Source of the DNA: Arthrobacter sp. SLBN-83
Lineage (GTDB): Bacteria; Actinomycetota; Actinomycetes; Actinomycetales; Micrococcaceae
NCBI RefSeq assembly: GCF_006715285.1
Contig: NZ_VFMX01000001.1
Location: forward strand, 1-64,000
DNA: 64,000 nt
Direction of reading: 5' to 3'
In this document: piece by piece, positions 44,059 to 52,036 of the stretch
Layout of the letters: each line of letters starts with the position of its first letter
Numbering within the stretch: position 1 is the stretch's first letter
The notes under the pieces: model-generated
Seen by the model: the letters and a program-made list of their open reading frames with translations, nothing else
Database searches by the model: none
Told to the model about the DNA's origin: nothing
Translations under genes and position numbers: made by a program

Positions 44059-46701
44059 GTGACCGAACAGACTTCAAGCACAGAGACTCCGCGCCGCATC
44101 GTCGTCGCCGGCGGCGGCCCCGCGGCCCACCGTTTTGCGGACGCCATGCATGCCCGGGGCCTCGATGGCTGGCAGGTCACTGTCCTCACCGAGGAAGCCC
44201 ACCTTCCCTATGACCGGGTGGCACTCTCCAAGGCCCTCACCGATACCGGCGTGGACCTCACCCTGGGCACGGCCGCCATGTGGGAGCACGGTTCCGTGGT
44301 CCTGAAGACGGGCGAGCGCGTGGTGAAGATCAACGCCACGGCAAAGACGGTGGAAACCGCCGCCGGAAACGCCTACGGGTATGACGAGCTGGTGGTGGCC
44401 ACCGGATCCGACGCGGTCCGCCTGCCGATTCCGGGTGCGCAGCACGCCCACGTCTACCGGACCCTCGAGGATGTCTGGGCCATCAACAAGGCCATCGCGG
44501 AGCTCACCGAAAAGCTTGGCCGCAAGATCAACGCCGTGACCATCGGCGGTGGCCTCCTGGGCCTCGAGTCGGCCGCCGGCACCGAGCAACTGGGCGCCAC
44601 TCCCGTGGTCATCAATGGCGCCCCCTGGCTGATGAACACCCAGCTGGACGAGGGCGCGGGCCAGGCCCTTGGCCGCCTCATCGAGGCCAAGGGCTTCGAA
44701 GTGCACGGCGGCGTGTTCCCCAGCGAGATCCTGGCGGACGACGACGGCCAGGTCACCGGGGTGCTGATGGCCGACGACCGCATCATCCCGGGTGACCTGG
44801 TGATTGTCGCCGTGGGCGTCAGGCCCCGCGACGAGCTTTTCCGCGCGGCCGAGGGTGAGGAGCAGCTCTTCAGCCTGGGCCCGCGCGGCGGCGTGGTGAT
44901 CAATGACTACTGCGCCACCGAGGTCCCCGGCATCTGGGCCATCGGTGAGGTGGCCAACTTCGGCGGCATGTGCCTGGGCCTGGTGGCCCCTGCCAACACC
45001 ATGGCCGAAATCGTCGCGGACCGGCTGCACGGCGGGGACGCCACGTTCCCGGGCTTCGACACCGCCACCAAGCTGAAGCTCTCGGGTGTGGATGTGGCCA
45101 GCTTCGGTGACGCTTTCGCCCGGACCGAGCACGCCCTGGAGATCGTCTACGCTGATCCCGCCCGGGGTGTCTACCAGAAGATCGTGACCACTGACGACGC
45201 CAAGACCCTGCTGGGCGGCATCTTCGTGGGTGACGCCTCACCGTACATGAGCCTGCGTCCGCTCCTGGGCCGTGAACTTCCCGCCGAGCCCGGTGCTTTC
45301 CTCTCCGCGGCAGGCGGCGGCGAAGCACCCGAAACGGAACTCCCCGACGACGCCACCCTCTGCTCCTGCAACAACGTCACGGCAGGGACCATCCGGGACA
45401 CCATCAACGGCTGCGGTGCCTGCGAGGGCAACGCCGCGGTCCAGGAACTCGGCGAACTCAAGGGCTGCACGCGCGCCGGAACCCAGTGCGGCTCCTGCGT
45501 GCCCATGCTCAAGAAGCTGCTGGAAACCGAGCTGACCAAGTCCGGCGTCGAGGTCTCCAAGGCACTCTGCGAGCACATCGAGCTCTCCCGCCAGGAACTG
45601 TTCGACGCCATCCGCGTCCTGGAACTGACCTCCTTCGAGGAGATCATGGCCAAGTACGGCACCGGCGCCGGCTGCGACATCTGCAAGCCCACCATCGCCA
45701 ACATCCTGGCCAGCCAGAACAGCGCGTACGTCCTGGACGCCGGCCGCGGCACCCTGCAGGACACCAACGACCGCGCCCTGGCCAACATGCAAAAGGACGG
45801 CACCTACTCGGTGGTCCCCCGCATCGCCGGCGGCGAGATCACCCCCAAGAAGCTGGGCGTGATCGCCGCCGTGGCGGAAAAGTACGGCCTGTACACCAAG
45901 ATCACCGGCGGCCAGCGGATCGACATGTTCGGCGCCCGGCTGGAGCAGCTCCCCGAAATCTGGAAGGAACTGGTGGACGCCGGCTTCGAATCGGGCCAGG
46001 CCTACGGCAAGAGCCTGCGCACGGTGAAGTCCTGCGTCGGTTCCACCTGGTGCCGCTTCGGCGTGCAGGATTCGGTGGCCATGGCCATCAAGCTGGAGCT
46101 GCGCTACCGCGGCCTGCGCAGCCCGCACAAGCTCAAGATGGGCGTCTCCGGCTGCGCCCGCGAATGCGCCGAGGCCCGCGGCAAGGACGTGGGCGTGATC
46201 GCCACCGCAGACGGCTGGAACCTGTACGTCGGCGGCAACGGCGGCGCCACCCCGGCCCATGCCCAGCTCCTGGCCAAGGACCTGGACAACGAGACCCTCA
46301 TCAAATATATCGACCGCTACTTCATGTACTACATCCGCACCGCGGACCGCCTGCAGCGCACCGCACGGTGGCAGGAGGAGCTCGACGGCGGCATCAAGCA
46401 CGTTGAGGACGTGGTGGTCAAGGACACCCTGGGCATTGCGGCCGACCTCGAGGCCGCCATGGCCAAGCACGTGGACACCTACGTGGACGAATGGGCAGAC
46501 ACCCTGAAGGACCCCGAACGGTTGCGCCGCTTCCGCTCCTTCGTCAATGCACCCGACCAGAAGGACGACTCCATCGCCTTCGTTCCGGACGAGCGCGGCC
46601 AGATGCGCCCCGCCACCCCCGAGGAAAAAGGAAAGGTGCTGATCGGAGCCTCCATCCCGGTCCGCACGGCCACAACGGACACCACCGAAAACGAGGCATA
46701 G
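44059..46701 (+). CDS. nirB: Nitrite reductase (NADH) large subunit
   Basis: 880 aa. It reduces nitrite to ammonium with NADH in the cytoplasm. Domains in order: FAD/NAD part (RRIVVAGGGPAAHRFADAMH at the start, TIGGGLLGLESAAGTEQLG at about 160), BFD-like [2Fe-2S] domain (CSCNN at about 434, TQCGSC at about 475), then the sulfite/nitrite reductase repeats. The siroheme/[4Fe-4S] ligands are CVGSTWC (about 658) and GCARECAEA (about 696), the expected C-x5-C and C-x3-C. The BFD part has an extra CGACEG segment. GTG start 44059. The methyltransferase gene starts 2 bases after its stop. A strong GlnR-like box precedes it. Confidence 0.96.
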   Translation: MTEQTSSTETPRRIVVAGGGPAAHRFADAMHARGLDGWQVTVLTEEAHLPYDRVALSKALTDTGVDLTLGTAAMWEHGSVVLKTGERVVKINATAKTVETAAGNAYGYDELVVATGSDAVRLPIPGAQHAHVYRTLEDVWAINKAIAELTEKLGRKINAVTIGGGLLGLESAAGTEQLGATPVVINGAPWLMNTQLDEGAGQALGRLIEAKGFEVHGGVFPSEILADDDGQVTGVLMADDRIIPGDLVIVAVGVRPRDELFRAAEGEEQLFSLGPRGGVVINDYCATEVPGIWAIGEVANFGGMCLGLVAPANTMAEIVADRLHGGDATFPGFDTATKLKLSGVDVASFGDAFARTEHALEIVYADPARGVYQKIVTTDDAKTLLGGIFVGDASPYMSLRPLLGRELPAEPGAFLSAAGGGEAPETELPDDATLCSCNNVTAGTIRDTINGCGACEGNAAVQELGELKGCTRAGTQCGSCVPMLKKLLETELTKSGVEVSKALCEHIELSRQELFDAIRVLELTSFEEIMAKYGTGAGCDICKPTIANILASQNSAYVLDAGRGTLQDTNDRALANMQKDGTYSVVPRIAGGEITPKKLGVIAAVAEKYGLYTKITGGQRIDMFGARLEQLPEIWKELVDAGFESGQAYGKSLRTVKSCVGSTWCRFGVQDSVAMAIKLELRYRGLRSPHKLKMGVSGCARECAEARGKDVGVIATADGWNLYVGGNGGATPAHAQLLAKDLDNETLIKYIDRYFMYYIRTADRLQRTARWQEELDGGIKHVEDVVVKDTLGIAADLEAAMAKHVDTYVDEWADTLKDPERLRRFRSFVNAPDQKDDSIAFVPDERGQMRPATPEEKGKVLIGASIPVRTATTDTTENEA

Positions 46702-46703
46702 CC

Positions 46704-47735
46704 ATGCAGCTCAGCATCGACCTCACCGGCCGGGACGTCCTGGTGGCCGGCTCTGCCACTGCAGCGCGGCAGGCGGTGCGCCGTTACGAAGCCGCGGGCG
46801 CCGTCGTGCATTGCCTGGAGACCCCGCACAGCGCCACCCTTACCCGGCTGCCGGAAGAGTTATTCCTGGTTGCCGCCGTCGCGGACGGACAGCCCGGCTG
46901 GGGCACGTTCCTGGACCGCTGCCGGGATGCCGGCGTCCCCGTTGCCATGGAGCCCGCGGCAGGCCCCGCCGGCCACGTCACCCTGGTGGGCGGCGGTCCC
47001 GGCACCGGCGACCTGCTCACCGTCGCGGCCGTCAAGGCACTCCGGGACGCCGACGTGGTCTTTTATGACCGCCTGGCCCCGTACCAGGAGCTGCCGCTGC
47101 TGACCTCCGCCGAGCTTGTCGACGTCGGCAAGAAACCGGGGCACCACAAGGTCAGCCAGGCGGACATCGAAAAGCTGATGGTGGAAAGTGCGCTGGCGGG
47201 AAACAACGTGGTGCGCCTCAAGGGCGGAGACCCTTATGTCTTCGGCCGCGGCGGCGAGGAGGTGGCCGCCTGTGTAGCTGCCGGCGTCAAGGTCCAGGTG
47301 GTATCCGGCGTCACCAGCGCCATCTCGGTGCCGGCCGCGGCGGGAATCCCGGTGACCCACCGTGAAGTCAGCCATCTGTTCACCGTGGTGTCCGGGCATG
47401 CCCCGCTCACGGAAAAGGAGCACGAACATCTGGCCGGCCTGGGCGGCACCATCGTGGTGCTCATGGGCATCGGCACCCTCCACCAATTGGCGGCAGGGCT
47501 CCGCCGCGCGGGCATGCGGCCGGACATGCCCATGGCCGTGGTGGAACGGGGCTACCGGCCCGGCCAGCGCACCACCATCGCGGACCTGGGCACCATCACC
47601 TCCGCTGCCGCCGGCTGCAGCAACCCCGCTGTGCTGGTCATCGGCGAGGTGGTCCGGGTGGCTGAAGCCAACCGGCAGCACGCCGGTGCCGCCGCGGACC
47701 TGGACAGGCTGGCGGCGTCGCTGCTGGGATCATGA
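46704..47735 (+). CDS. cobA: Uroporphyrinogen-III C-methyltransferase with reduced siroheme-synthase N-terminal domain
   Basis: 343 aa. The C-terminal 260 residues are a full SUMT: VTLVGGGPGTGDLLTVAAV (about 93-111), RLKGGDPYVFGRGGEE (about 172-187), PVTHREVSHLFTVVSGH. It makes precorrin-2 for siroheme, the cofactor of the NirB enzyme encoded just upstream. The first 85 residues (DVLVAGSATAARQAVRRYEA) look like the NAD-binding start of CysG/Met8, but are far shorter than the usual 200 or more residues and lack the dehydrogenase/chelatase part. Oxidation and iron insertion must then come from elsewhere in the genome (inference). It is coupled with the following regulator gene (ATGA overlap or close). 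Confidence 0.9.
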   Translation: MQLSIDLTGRDVLVAGSATAARQAVRRYEAAGAVVHCLETPHSATLTRLPEELFLVAAVADGQPGWGTFLDRCRDAGVPVAMEPAAGPAGHVTLVGGGPGTGDLLTVAAVKALRDADVVFYDRLAPYQELPLLTSAELVDVGKKPGHHKVSQADIEKLMVESALAGNNVVRLKGGDPYVFGRGGEEVAACVAAGVKVQVVSGVTSAISVPAAAGIPVTHREVSHLFTVVSGHAPLTEKEHEHLAGLGGTIVVLMGIGTLHQLAAGLRRAGMRPDMPMAVVERGYRPGQRTTIADLGTITSAAAGCSNPAVLVIGEVVRVAEANRQHAGAAADLDRLAASLLGS

Positions 47736-47749
47736 AAGGATTGACCCCC

Positions 47750-48898
47750 ATGACCGCACTTGCACCGGCCGACACACCCCAGGCTGAAGAAGCAACCGAC
47801 GCAGCCGAGTCGCCGCTGGAGGGGTTCCGCATCGGCGTCACTTCGGACCGGCGGTCCCGCGACCTCATCGAGGCCCTGGAACGCCGCGGCGCCGAAGTCC
47901 TGCACGCGCCGGCGCTGAAGATCGCCCCCGTCCAGGAGGACATGCGCCTCATCGAGGACACCCGGGCCGTCATAGCAGCCAAGCCGGACCTGTGCATCGC
48001 CACCACCGCCTACGGGATGCGCCGCTGGTGCGAGGCCGCGGACTCCTTTGGCATCGGTGACGACCTGCTGGAAACGCTGGCGAACTGCCGCATGTTCGTC
48101 CGGGGACCCAAAGCCCGCGGTGCCGTGCGCGCCGCCGGACTTGCCGACGTCGGCATCAGCAGCGACGAAACCACCTCCACCCTGGTGGACATGCTGCTCG
48201 CTGAAGGTGTCCGCGGCAAAACCGTCGCCATGCAGCTGCACGGTTACACAGATGTCCGGCAGATCGAGCGGCTGCGGATGTCCGGCGCCACGGTCCTGAC
48301 CGTCACGCCCTACCGCTGGGTCAAGCCCGAGGGCGAGGACCGGCTTCCGCGGCTGATCGAAGCCGCGTGCAGCGGCAACCTGGACGTCCTGACGTTTACC
48401 AGCGCCCCCGCAGTGGATGCCATGTGGAGCACCGCCCATGAAATGGGCCTCTACAAGCAGTTGGTGGAGAGCCTGAAACTGAGCGTCACCACCGCCGTGG
48501 TAGGTCCCGTGACCGCGCAGCCGCTCCTGGACGCCGGCATCACGCCGCTGATCCCCGAACGGTTCCGCATGGGCGCCCTCATCCGCCTGGTGTGCGAGCA
48601 CCTGGCACTGAACCACGTCCGCCGGTTGGAGACCCGCTCCGGAAATATCGAACTTCGCGGCCGCTGCCTCCGCATTGACGGCCAACAAGTGGAACTGGCG
48701 CCCGCTCCCCTGCTGCTCCTGCGCGCCCTGCTCGGGGCCGGCGGGGCGGTCCTGTCCCGTGAATCGCTCTCCGACCTGCTGGAACTCCGGGGATCCGTGC
48801 ACGCGCTGGACATGACGGTGAGCAGGCTGCGTTCGTCGCTGCCGGACGGCAGGCTCATCGAAACGGTGGTTAAGCGGGGGTACCGGATCCGCGTCTAG
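47750..48898 (+). CDS. nnaR: HemD-like/winged-helix regulator of nitrite assimilation (NnaR type)
   Basis: 382 aa. The N-terminal two thirds (about 28-285) are a uroporphyrinogen-III synthase fold (FRIGVTSDRRSRDLIEALERRG at the start, FTSAPAVDAMW at about 218, VVGPVTAQPLLDAGI at about 250). The C-terminal 85 residues form an OmpR-type winged helix: LELAPAPLLLLRALLG-like start, LSRESLSDLLE, VSRLRSSL, and VVKRGYRIRV at the end. This fusion is known in actinobacteria as NnaR, which works with GlnR on nitrate/nitrite genes; it may sense a tetrapyrrole (inference). Start ATG 47750 with AAAGGA 9 bases upstream; ATG 47732, overlapping the previous stop, is the alternative. Confidence 0.88.
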   Translation: MTALAPADTPQAEEATDAAESPLEGFRIGVTSDRRSRDLIEALERRGAEVLHAPALKIAPVQEDMRLIEDTRAVIAAKPDLCIATTAYGMRRWCEAADSFGIGDDLLETLANCRMFVRGPKARGAVRAAGLADVGISSDETTSTLVDMLLAEGVRGKTVAMQLHGYTDVRQIERLRMSGATVLTVTPYRWVKPEGEDRLPRLIEAACSGNLDVLTFTSAPAVDAMWSTAHEMGLYKQLVESLKLSVTTAVVGPVTAQPLLDAGITPLIPERFRMGALIRLVCEHLALNHVRRLETRSGNIELRGRCLRIDGQQVELAPAPLLLLRALLGAGGAVLSRESLSDLLELRGSVHALDMTVSRLRSSLPDGRLIETVVKRGYRIRV

Positions 48899-48972
48899 GT
48901 CCCATTTGGGGGGGTGCCGCGGAGTGGAATGTGTCCTGCGGCTGCCGGATGAGAGATGGGTCACGGGTTGTG

Positions 48973-48986
48973 TTACCGGCCGGTAA
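48973..48986. promoter_or_regulatory. Perfect 14-bp palindrome TTACCGGCCGGTAA
   Basis: It lies between the HemD-like regulator and the small flavoprotein gene, about 30 bp upstream of the GlnR-like box. Candidate site for a second regulator such as NnaR; no evidence beyond the symmetry and the position. Confidence 0.4.
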
Positions 48987-49003
48987 ATACTGGCGAACAC
49001 AGG

Positions 49004-49057
49004 GCGCTGAAACAGCAACTGCGGGGAAACCTGCCGGAAAAAGCGCAGGCCTACGCT
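49004..49057 (+). promoter_or_regulatory. Promoter of the small flavoprotein gene: phased GlnR-like box and -10 element
   Basis: GCGCT (49004), GCAAC (49015-49019), GAAAC (49026-49030) and GAAAA (49037-49041) at 11-bp steps, 10 bases, then TACGCT (49052-49057). Three of four pentamers fit; the geometry equals that at nirB. Confidence 0.5.
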
Positions 49058-49112
49058 GGGTTCCATCACAGAGTTCCGGCCGCCGCGCGGCCGCCAGCGA
49101 AAGGGCCAGCAC

Positions 49113-49982
49113 ATGTCCGCTCCGGCACCCTCCCAGTCACCCTCCACCGCAACCCGCATCGTCATCGCCGGCGCCGGCCCGGCTGCCCAGGCCCTGGTGG
49201 CGCAGCTGGACAAGGCCAGGTTCACCGGCACCATCACCGTGCTGAGCAACCGCGATGACGCCCCGGAGGAACTGCTGGAGCTGGCCATGCTCCCCCAGGT
49301 CTCGGTCCGGTTGGGCCAGCCCGCCAGCCACATCGACGCTGCCAACCGCACGGTGGCCACCGCCGACGGCATGGAATTCGCGTACGACCAGCTGGTGATC
49401 GCCACCGGATCAGCCCCCGTGACCAGCCCGGTGGACGGTGCCGCGCAGTGCCTGAGCTATGCCACCATCGACGACGCACCGCGTGTCGCGAAGGGCGTCC
49501 AGAAGATAGCCCGCGAGCTGGGCCGGCGCCCCGTGGGCATCCTGGTAGGCACCGGCGCTGCCGCCGGACAGGCCGAGGCGGTCCTGCGGGCCAAGGGTGT
49601 ACGCCCCATCCGCACTACCGCCCGGCCGGCCGCCGTCATCCCTGCGGTAGTGTCCGGTCCGGCTTCCAGCATGCCCGCATCCGCGGTGGTCTTCGAAGAC
49701 GGCAGCAGCATGACCGGAGACTTGGTCGTTTTGGCCGAGGAACGCGTCTCCCGGGACGGCCTGGCCGCCAGCGCAGGCCTGCAGACGGCGGCGGCGGGCG
49801 GCATCGTGATCACCCGGGACTACCGCACCTCGGTGCCGGGGATCTGGGCGATCGGCGACGCGGCAGCGTTCGACGGCGTGCGGCTGGGACTGCTGGTGGC
49901 GGCTGCTTCGGCGGCGGGCGCCTGCGCAACCCAGTTGCTGTCGGCCGCGTCGGCAGCGCCCGCACTGCAGGCGGCTGCCTGA
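49113..49982 (+). CDS. Small NirB-like FAD-dependent oxidoreductase
   Basis: 289 aa. It resembles the N-terminal FAD/NAD part of NirB: TRIVIAGAGPAAQALVAQL (about 14-32), YDQLVIATGSAPV (about 91-103), a second, degenerate dinucleotide site VGILVGTGAAAGQAEAVL, and VPGIWAIGDAAAFDG near 250. Relatives have about 400 residues; both the loop after the first FAD motif and the C-terminus are shortened. No cysteine pair, iron-sulphur or siroheme motif. The adjacent nitrite genes and the shared promoter layout suggest a role in nitrate/nitrite metabolism, for example electron donation, but the partner is unknown. AAAGGG 7 bases upstream supports the start. Confidence 0.8.
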   Translation: MSAPAPSQSPSTATRIVIAGAGPAAQALVAQLDKARFTGTITVLSNRDDAPEELLELAMLPQVSVRLGQPASHIDAANRTVATADGMEFAYDQLVIATGSAPVTSPVDGAAQCLSYATIDDAPRVAKGVQKIARELGRRPVGILVGTGAAAGQAEAVLRAKGVRPIRTTARPAAVIPAVVSGPASSMPASAVVFEDGSSMTGDLVVLAEERVSRDGLAASAGLQTAAAGGIVITRDYRTSVPGIWAIGDAAAFDGVRLGLLVAAASAAGACATQLLSAASAAPALQAAA

Positions 49983-50099
49983 CAGGTGCCTCACGGGGGT
50001 GCCTGCATGCCGGTGCCTGCTTTGGGTGCGCGCCGCTGTGACAAGATGGTTTCCGAAACCGAGTCAACGCCGGCCGCCAGGCCCTTCGAGAGGACCATC

Positions 50100-50819
50100 A
50101 TGAGCAACGAAGCCACCGTGCACGCAGGCAACGCTGGGGCGGCCGGGGCCGCGGACATCGCCTCCTACATCGACCACACGCTGCTCAAGCCCGAAGCGTC
50201 GGAAGCTGACGTGCTGAAGGTCTGTGCAGAGGCTGCCGAGTACAAGTTCAAGTCGGTGTGCGTGAACCCGATCTGGGTCAAGACGGTTACCAAGGCGCTC
50301 AAGGGCTCGGGCGTCCTCACCTGCTCCGTGGTGGGTTTCCCCCTGGGGGCCACCCCCACGGACGTGAAGTCGTTCGAAGCCCGCGGCGCGGTGCTGGACG
50401 GCGCCGATGAGGTGGACATGGTGATCAATATCGCCGCCGCACGGGCAAACGACAAGGGTGCCCTGACGGACGACATCGCGGGTGTGGCCGAGACCGTGCA
50501 CGCTGGCGGGGCCATCCTGAAGGTCATCATCGAGACTGCCCTCCTGACGGATGAGCAAAAGGTGCTGGCCTGCCAGGCGGCGGTGGAAGGCGGGGCAGAC
50601 TTCGTGAAGACCTCCACCGGCTTCAACGGCGGCGGCGCCACCGTGGAGGACGTGGCCCTGATGCGCCGGACCGTAGGCCCGGACCTGGGGGTCAAGGCAT
50701 CCGGTGGAGTACGGTCCCTCGCTGACGCGCAGGCTATGATTGCAGCAGGTGCAACACGAATTGGTGCCAGTTCCGGAATCGCCATCGTCAAGGGTGAACA
50801 GGGTTCAGCCGTGTACTGA
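50100..50819 (+). CDS. deoC: Deoxyribose-phosphate aldolase
   Basis: 239 aa. It cleaves 2-deoxyribose-5-phosphate to acetaldehyde and glyceraldehyde-3-phosphate in deoxynucleoside breakdown. [11 protein letters not shown] (about 21-31), VVGFPLGAT (about 77), DEVDMVINI with the catalytic Asp (about 102), the Schiff-base Lys in FVKTSTGF (about 165) and the second Lys in [10 protein letters not shown] (about 194). Start ATG 50100 with GAGAGGA 5 bases upstream; the extra upstream frame to 49986 is not needed. A functional partner for the purine-nucleoside phosphorylase about 9 kb away. Confidence 0.95.
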   Translation: MSNEATVHAGNAGAAGAADIASYIDHTLLKPEASEADVLKVCAEAAEYKFKSVCVNPIWVKTVTKALKGSGVLTCSVVGFPLGATPTDVKSFEARGAVLDGADEVDMVINIAAARANDKGALTDDIAGVAETVHAGGAILKVIIETALLTDEQKVLACQAAVEGGADFVKTSTGFNGGGATVEDVALMRRTVGPDLGVKASGGVRSLADAQAMIAAGATRIGASSGIAIVKGEQGSAVY

Positions 50820-50872
50820 CCGGAAGCCGGAAACCGCCACAGACCAAGCCCCGCGGGGCCGAGGAGGAACAC

Positions 50873-51136
50873 ATGTCCAGCCAGATCAACCCGTCCAGCC
50901 GGGACACGGCGTCCAACCAGGAACATGTCCGTACCCCGCAGAACGAAAACAAGCTCGCGGGCAGCGTCATCCTCTTCGTGATCTGCTTCGCCCTGTTCCT
51001 GGGTGCCATCTACTCGCTGTCCTTCCTGAGCCTGGGCAACCCGTGGCCGATGGCCGCCTGCCTGGTCCTCTTTGCCCTCGCGTTCTGGCTGCCGCAGACC
51101 ATTTTCGGCCGCTCCGACTCGGCTGGCGAGCACTAG
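50873..51136 (+). CDS. Small two-span membrane protein
   Basis: 87 aa, family not recognised. A polar N-terminus of about 27 residues is followed by two membrane segments (about 29-53, VILFVICFALFLGAIYSLSF, and 59-79), and a short polar tail. A GAGGAGG-like site (CGAGGAGGAACAC) precedes the ATG. It lies 53 bases after deoC and ends at a strong hairpin, so it may share the deoC transcript. Confidence 0.75.
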   Translation: MSSQINPSSRDTASNQEHVRTPQNENKLAGSVILFVICFALFLGAIYSLSFLSLGNPWPMAACLVLFALAFWLPQTIFGRSDSAGEH

Positions 51137-51165
51137 GCTTCACGGCCCAACCGCCAAGTCAGCAA

Positions 51166-51194
51166 CGGACCCCGGACGCATCGTCCGGGGTCCG
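51166..51194. terminator. Bidirectional terminator hairpin
   Basis: Perfect 13-bp stem CGGACCCCGGACG/CGTCCGGGGTCCG (51166-51178 with 51182-51194), 3-base loop, followed by CTTTC. Confidence 0.9.
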
Positions 51195-51217
51195 CTTTCG
51201 TATCGACTGTTCCGCTG

Positions 51218-52030
51218 CTAGAACCAGAGCTTGATCCAGGCCCCCGCCGCAGCGGCCACCCGGCCCCAGTGGTGCTGGGCGATGGCCCAGCCGGCCATGG
51301 TCATGCCCACCATCGCGTAGGCGCTGACGGGGATCAGCACCAGCCACTCCCGCTTGGAACCGGCGCGGCCCAGCAGTGGTACGGACAGGGCGCCGTTGGC
51401 CCTCCACACGTTCCGCAACAGGGGCATGCGGCGCAGCATTTTGGGTGGCCGAACCACCAGGGGCCAGAGCAGCGGCACTCCCCCGGTGGTGATGAGGTCG
51501 CCCACGATGTGCACCACCACCCCGATGAGCATTGACGTGGGCAGCCACGTCCACTGCTCCGGCGCGTAGACGGTGACAAGGCCTGCCATGACCAACGCAA
51601 AGATCCAGTTCGAGATGAAGCCGCTCTTGGGAAAAAGCTTCAGCGCCTTTGCCGCGATGTTGATCAGGAACATGCACAGCAGGCCGGCGCCGACGGACAG
51701 GCGGCCCCACCCCGTGTCCATGTGGACCTGGGATGCCAGGCCGGCCAGGAACACGAACGCGGCCGCGCCCAAAATCGAGTGCGTGCCCTGCCGGTGGCCG
51801 CCGCTGGCGTTTTCAATGCCGCGCGCAATCGCGTTTGAAAGCGGCGGCAGCGCGTGCGCCACCGTGCTTGAGCGGTGGTCCCAGTCGCAGACCAATGCGG
51901 TGCCGGCAGTGGCCATGCCGCCGATGAGGATCCCGGTGGGATCAAGCGGGTACCAGCCCAGGGTATAGGGGCCGGTGGACGCAACAGCTACCCACGCCGC
52001 GGCTCCCGACGCGGCGTGGTGTCCTCCCAT
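51218..52030 (-). CDS. YdjM-like membrane-bound metal-dependent hydrolase (DUF457)
   Basis: 270 aa. Several membrane segments with the family's metal ligands in CDWDHRSS (about 49-56) and GHRQGTHSILG (about 77-87), and VVHIVGDLITTGGVPLLWPL (about 170-189). YdjM/LexA-regulated relatives are predicted phospholipase-like hydrolases; the substrate is not known. The start ATG 52030 lies 6 bases after the mfd stop, so translation from the mfd transcript is probable. No clear ribosome site is seen, which fits coupling. Confidence 0.82.
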   Translation of the reverse strand: MGGHHAASGAAAWVAVASTGPYTLGWYPLDPTGILIGGMATAGTALVCDWDHRSSTVAHALPPLSNAIARGIENASGGHRQGTHSILGAAAFVFLAGLASQVHMDTGWGRLSVGAGLLCMFLINIAAKALKLFPKSGFISNWIFALVMAGLVTVYAPEQWTWLPTSMLIGVVVHIVGDLITTGGVPLLWPLVVRPPKMLRRMPLLRNVWRANGALSVPLLGRAGSKREWLVLIPVSAYAMVGMTMAGWAIAQHHWGRVAAAAGAWIKLWF

Positions 52031-52036
52031 CAAGTG

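Noticed and set aside
48972..48987. GTTAC-N6-GTAAA as the GlnR box of the small flavoprotein gene
   Set aside because: It is off phase with a following pentamer series and far from a -10 box. The set at 49004-49041 has the right spacing, so this element is kept only as a separate palindrome.
49986..50099. Longer deoC start
   Set aside because: The extra 38 residues are not family-like, and ATG 50100 has GAGAGGA at the right distance.
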